Origin: Anaerolinea sp.
GTDB lineage: Bacteria; Chloroflexota; Dehalococcoidia; Tepidiformales; Tepidiformaceae
NCBI GenBank assembly: GCA_013822275.1
Contig: PNKC01000001.1
Location: forward strand, 1 to 64,000
Direction of reading: 5' to 3'
DNA length: 64,000 nt
Shown piece after piece: positions 61,042 through 64,000 of the stretch. Position 1 is the stretch's first letter. Each line of letters begins with the position of its first letter. The position numbers were made by a program, and so were the translations under genes. Under the pieces are notes generated by a model. The model had not been told where the DNA came from. It searched no databases and was given only the letters and a program-made list of their open reading frames with translations.

Positions 61042-62442
61042 ATGGAATCAACAATCGATCCAGGTATCGAGGCCCAGATCAGGGAATGGCGGTCTTACCT
61101 GTTGCGCCGCAGGACGATCCATCACATTGACGTCGACGAACTCGAGGACCATCTACGAACCGCGATCTCGGAGCTCGGAGCGGCCGGCCTCAGCGGAGAC
61201 GAGTCCTTCCTCGTTGCCATCAAGCGGATTGGCGGAGTGAACGAGCTGTCCAGAGAGTTCGCCCGCGAGCGCTCGAGTCAGCTGTGGAAGCAGCTTGTCC
61301 TCGGCGGCGACAGCGTCGGCGAGCGCTCGCCTTCGGAGTACGTCCCGCTCCTCATCACGATCTGCTTCGCCATCGGCGCCGCTGTGGCGTTCAAGCTCCC
61401 CGCCGCGTTCGGGATCAACCCGTTTGACTCCGGAACTTCCGATAGCGCGAATGGCGACGCTGACGCGTCATTTTACTTGCGTAACGCCTCGCTGTTGGCC
61501 CTGCCGTTTCTCATTGGCTTTCTTGCATGGAAGCGGAGTCTTCCGGCACGTGTGATCGCCGGGTTGGCCGTACCTTTCGTCGCAGCTGCCATCCTGGTGA
61601 ATGCATTCCCCTTCCAAAGAGGCGGCGACACGGAGGTACTTGCGGCCCTCCACCTGCCGATAATTCTGTGGCTTGTTGCGGGCGTGGCGTACCTGGGCGG
61701 TGCCTGGCGGTCCGATGCCCCCCGGATGGATTTCGTCCGGTTCACGGGTGAGTGGTTCATTTACTACACCCTCATCGCGTTCGGCGGAGTTGTCCTCACG
61801 GCCTTGACCCAGGGTGTCTTCGAGGCAATTGGAATCGACGTAGCTCCCATCATCACTTCGTGGGTGCTGCCGTGCGGCGCAGTGGGTGCGCTGGTCGTGG
61901 TCGCCTGGTTGGTCGAGGCGAAGCAGAGCGTCGTCGAGAACATGGCCCCGGTCCTGACCAGCGTCTTTACCCCGTTGTTCGCAGTGATGCTGGTTGCGGC
62001 AATCCTCGGCATGGCACTGACCAGGAACTTCATCGACGCCGAACGTGATGTGCTTATCCTCTTCGATGTGCTCCTGGTGATTGTCCTCGGGCTGGTCCTC
62101 TATTCGATCTCTGCCCGTAGTTCGGATGCGAGGCCCACGCTCATGGACGCGGTCCAACTGGTCCTGGTCGTGAGCGCCCTCGTGATCGACATGCTGGCGC
62201 TGGTGGCGATGCTCAGCCGTATCACGGAGTTTGGCATTACGCCCAACCGCGCTGCCGGGCTCGGGCTCAACGTGATCCTGCTCGGGAACCTGGTGTGGTC
62301 AGCGTGGCTCCTGGCAGCTTTCCTCCGCCGAAAGCGGGTGTTCTCGGACCTGGAGCGCTGGCAGACCACCTACATTCCCGTGTACGCGGTCTGGGCAGCC
62401 ATCGTGGTGGCCGTGTTCCCGCCGCTCTTCTCCTTCGCCTGA
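61042..62442 (+). CDS. Membrane protein with permease prefix domain 1
   Basis: This 466-aa protein starts with a helical soluble domain (about residues 1-85: EAQIREWRSYLLRRRTIHHIDVDELEDHLR in outline, then LSGDESFLVAIKRIGGVNELSREFA), known as permease prefix domain 1 and typical of PadR-linked membrane proteins. About ten to eleven transmembrane helices follow, with no ABC or other catalytic domain. The function is unknown; stress or antibiotic sensing is possible. It lies 5 nt behind the padR-like gene and its stop is within a strong hairpin. Confidence 0.8.
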   Translation: MESTIDPGIEAQIREWRSYLLRRRTIHHIDVDELEDHLRTAISELGAAGLSGDESFLVAIKRIGGVNELSREFARERSSQLWKQLVLGGDSVGERSPSEYVPLLITICFAIGAAVAFKLPAAFGINPFDSGTSDSANGDADASFYLRNASLLALPFLIGFLAWKRSLPARVIAGLAVPFVAAAILVNAFPFQRGGDTEVLAALHLPIILWLVAGVAYLGGAWRSDAPRMDFVRFTGEWFIYYTLIAFGGVVLTALTQGVFEAIGIDVAPIITSWVLPCGAVGALVVVAWLVEAKQSVVENMAPVLTSVFTPLFAVMLVAAILGMALTRNFIDAERDVLILFDVLLVIVLGLVLYSISARSSDARPTLMDAVQLVLVVSALVIDMLALVAMLSRITEFGITPNRAAGLGLNVILLGNLVWSAWLLAAFLRRKRVFSDLERWQTTYIPVYAVWAAIVVAVFPPLFSFA

Positions 62443-62457
62443 CGCCGTGGCGTCAGG
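62438..62457. terminator. Short hairpin at the end of the permease gene
   Basis: CCTGACGCC and GGCGTCAGG form a perfect 9-bp stem around 2 nt, overlapping the stop codon. The following convergent spacer to mreB (about 170 bp) holds no gene. Confidence 0.5.
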
Positions 62458-62626
62458 TGCGAGCACGCCGGGTTGCGAATCGCGAGGAGGCGGCCAGTGT
62501 TGCGCGCAGGCAGGAGGCAAGGCCGGGGCTGACTTCCGCTCCAGGGAAGGGGGGCGGCCGGCACGGTTCCGCCAGCGCCCTCTGCGAGACGCCGGCGGGG
62601 CGGAAGCCGGGGGCCGGGATTGCGGA

Positions 62627-63688
62627 TTAGCGTTCGGGCGTTGGGAAGAGGCCAACCAGGTTCTCTTCCTCGGTCGGCAAGCTGCGCTTGATCACGTCGA
62701 GGTGGTCCAGGGCGATGCCTGCGCCAATGGCAACGCATTCGAGCGGGTTGTCCGCGACGTAACAGGGGACGCCCGTCTCCTGCGTCAGCAGTTCGTCCAT
62801 GTGACGAAGGAGGGCGCCGCCGCCGGTGAGGACGATGCCGCGGTCGATGACGTCGGCGGCAAGTTCCGGGGGGGTCTTTTCGAGGACGGCGCGGACGGTC
62901 TGGACGATGGTGCCGAGGCAGTCCTGAATAGCCTGGGAGACTTCGACGCTGTTGAGGGTGATGGTCTTCGGGAGCCCGGAAAGCTGATCGCGGCCACGCA
63001 CCTGCGTGCCGAGACCTTCATCCAGGGGGATGGCGCTGCCGATGGCGATCTTGATCTCTTCGGCCGTCTTCTCGCCGATGATGAGGTTGTGGCGGCGCCG
63101 TACGTAGGCCATGAGGGCCTCGTCGATCCGGTCACCGGCCATGCGCACCGATTCGCTGACCACGATGCCGTAAAGGGAGATGACGGCCGCCTCGGTCCGG
63201 CCGCCGCCGATGTTGACGATCATGTTGCCGCGCGCCGTGCCGATGGGGATGCGCGCGCCGATGGCCGCCGCGAGTGGCTCGGGGACGAGGTGCGCGGGTT
63301 TGCGGGCGCCGGCCTGCTCGGACGCGTCGCGGACGGCGCGCTGTTCAACGCTGGTGACTCCCGCGGGGACGGTGACCATCACCTCCGGACGGATGAGGTT
63401 GAACTTGCCGGTGATGTGGCCGATGAAATAGCGGAGCATGGCCTCGGTGGTGAGGTAGTCGGCGATGACGCCATCGCGCATGGGCCGGATGACACTGATC
63501 GAACCGGGCGTGCGGCCCTGCATCGCGCGCGCTTCGTTGCCGACGGCGACGATCGCGTTGTCGCGGTTGTGCCGGGCGACGACGGAGGGCTCGTTGACGA
63601 CGATGCCGTGGCCTTTGACGTAGACGAGGATGTTGGCTGTGCCGAGGTCGATGCCGGCTTTTTTGGCCGCGAAGAACTCCATCGCCAT
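62627..63688 (-). CDS. mreB: Rod shape-determining protein MreB
   Basis: This 353-aa actin homologue organises cell-wall synthesis along the membrane. It has the phosphate-1 motif GIDLGTANI, the connect motif [14 protein letters not shown], phosphate-2 [16 protein letters not shown], and the adenosine motif [17 protein letters not shown]. The N-terminus is [14 protein letters not shown], without an amphipathic helix of the Gram-negative type. It overlaps the upstream murA stop by 1 nt, so cell-wall precursor synthesis and shape control are co-transcribed. Confidence 0.94.
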   Translation of the reverse strand: MAMEFFAAKKAGIDLGTANILVYVKGHGIVVNEPSVVARHNRDNAIVAVGNEARAMQGRTPGSISVIRPMRDGVIADYLTTEAMLRYFIGHITGKFNLIRPEVMVTVPAGVTSVEQRAVRDASEQAGARKPAHLVPEPLAAAIGARIPIGTARGNMIVNIGGGRTEAAVISLYGIVVSESVRMAGDRIDEALMAYVRRRHNLIIGEKTAEEIKIAIGSAIPLDEGLGTQVRGRDQLSGLPKTITLNSVEVSQAIQDCLGTIVQTVRAVLEKTPPELAADVIDRGIVLTGGGALLRHMDELLTQETGVPCYVADNPLECVAIGAGIALDHLDVIKRSLPTEEENLVGLFPTPER

Positions 63689-64000
63689 CAGGTGCGCTCC
63701 ACGGTGACGCCGAGCGCGCGGAGCTTGCTGTCGAGCTGTTCGTATCCGCGGTCCAGGTGGCCGATCTCTTCGATGACGGTGCGGCCCTGGGCGACGAGGG
63801 CGGCGAGCATGACGGCCGCGCCGGCCCGGACATCCAGGGCGCGCACGGTGGCGCCGTGGAGCACGGTTGGCCCGCTGACGATCGCGGATGAACCGGTGCT
63901 GACGATTTCCGCACCCATCTTGCGCAGTTCACCGACGTAGAGCATGCGGTTATCGAAGACGCGTTCGTGGATGATGGAGACGCCGGCGGCCTGGGTGAGG
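63688..64000 (-). CDS. murA: UDP-N-acetylglucosamine 1-carboxyvinyltransferase, C-terminal fragment
   Basis: The last 103 residues of MurA, open at the window end. [20 protein letters not shown] is the strongly conserved C-terminal segment. [42 protein letters not shown] (outline) closes the domain. The enzyme adds enolpyruvate to UDP-GlcNAc in the first step of peptidoglycan synthesis. The start lies beyond the window. Confidence 0.93.
   Translation of the reverse strand, partial: LTQAAGVSIIHERVFDNRMLYVGELRKMGAEIVSTGSSAIVSGPTVLHGATVRALDVRAGAAVMLAALVAQGRTVIEEIGHLDRGYEQLDSKLRALGVTVERT

Overview
This is a continuous stretch of a GC-rich, gene-dense bacterial chromosome with many GTG/TTG starts. 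The gene content is housekeeping: mutS-mutL, murI-pyrF, a complete F1Fo-ATP synthase operon, serA, selA, rex, mreB and the end of murA. DUF951, DUF1461, a DUF151 nuclease, Rex and a PadR/permease pair together suggest Chloroflexota, perhaps a Dehalococcoidia-like lineage. That placement is inference from gene content; no rRNA is present to confirm it. LAYOUT. 0-6 kb: catabolic genes (DinB-like protein, class III aminotransferase, two SDRs, an amidohydrolase) and a frameshifted DUF3800 gene. 6-7.2 kb: an AbiEii-type nucleotidyltransferase and a MazEF-type pair. 7.3-11.7 kb: mutS-mutL. 11.7-16.6 kb: small genes with several 7-bp tandem-repeat arrays. 16.6-19.7 kb: murI-pyrF-DUF951-MFS. 19.8-29.2 kb: DUF151 nuclease, then atpZ-B-E-F-H-A-G, a HAD phosphatase gene, an enoyl-CoA hydratase gene and atpD-C. 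29.2-36.6 kb: small genes, an XRE-SerA fusion with a class V aminotransferase (serine synthesis), selA and rex. 36.5-50.6 kb: an integrative element in the 3' end of rex. 50.9-59.6 kb: a respiratory molybdoenzyme operon, arsC-acr3 and mobB-fmdE. 59.8-64 kb: AlkD-like protein, PadR/permease pair, mreB and murA. CENTRAL FINDING. The rex 3' end occurs twice, at 36513 and 50580, as a 37-bp perfect repeat. Between the copies lie a tyrosine integrase, an excisionase-like HTH protein, a RepA-like ATPase, a NarL-type two-component system, and a complete FeS/NrfD/molybdopterin operon in ttrBCA/srdBCA order, followed by a broken mobB-fmdE. Immediately outside the element is a second, diverged operon of the same kind, followed by arsC, acr3 and an intact mobB-fmdE. 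Before insertion, rex lay about 290 bp upstream of this chromosomal operon, whose promoter carries a Rex/CRP-type palindrome. Both enzymes have twin-arginine signals and a Cys as the probable Mo ligand, so they are probably quinone-linked extracytoplasmic reductases of tetrathionate, selenate or arsenate type. The arsC-acr3 neighbours favour an arsenic-related role for the chromosomal copy. GENOME-WIDE STYLE. At least five genes have a TANACT element 6 or 7 nt before the start codon and no Shine-Dalgarno, which indicates leaderless transcripts. Heptanucleotide tandem repeats of several sequence families occur at eight places. They reach within 3 nt of the -10 element at two promoters and extend into the ends of mutS, mutL and a DUF1461 gene.
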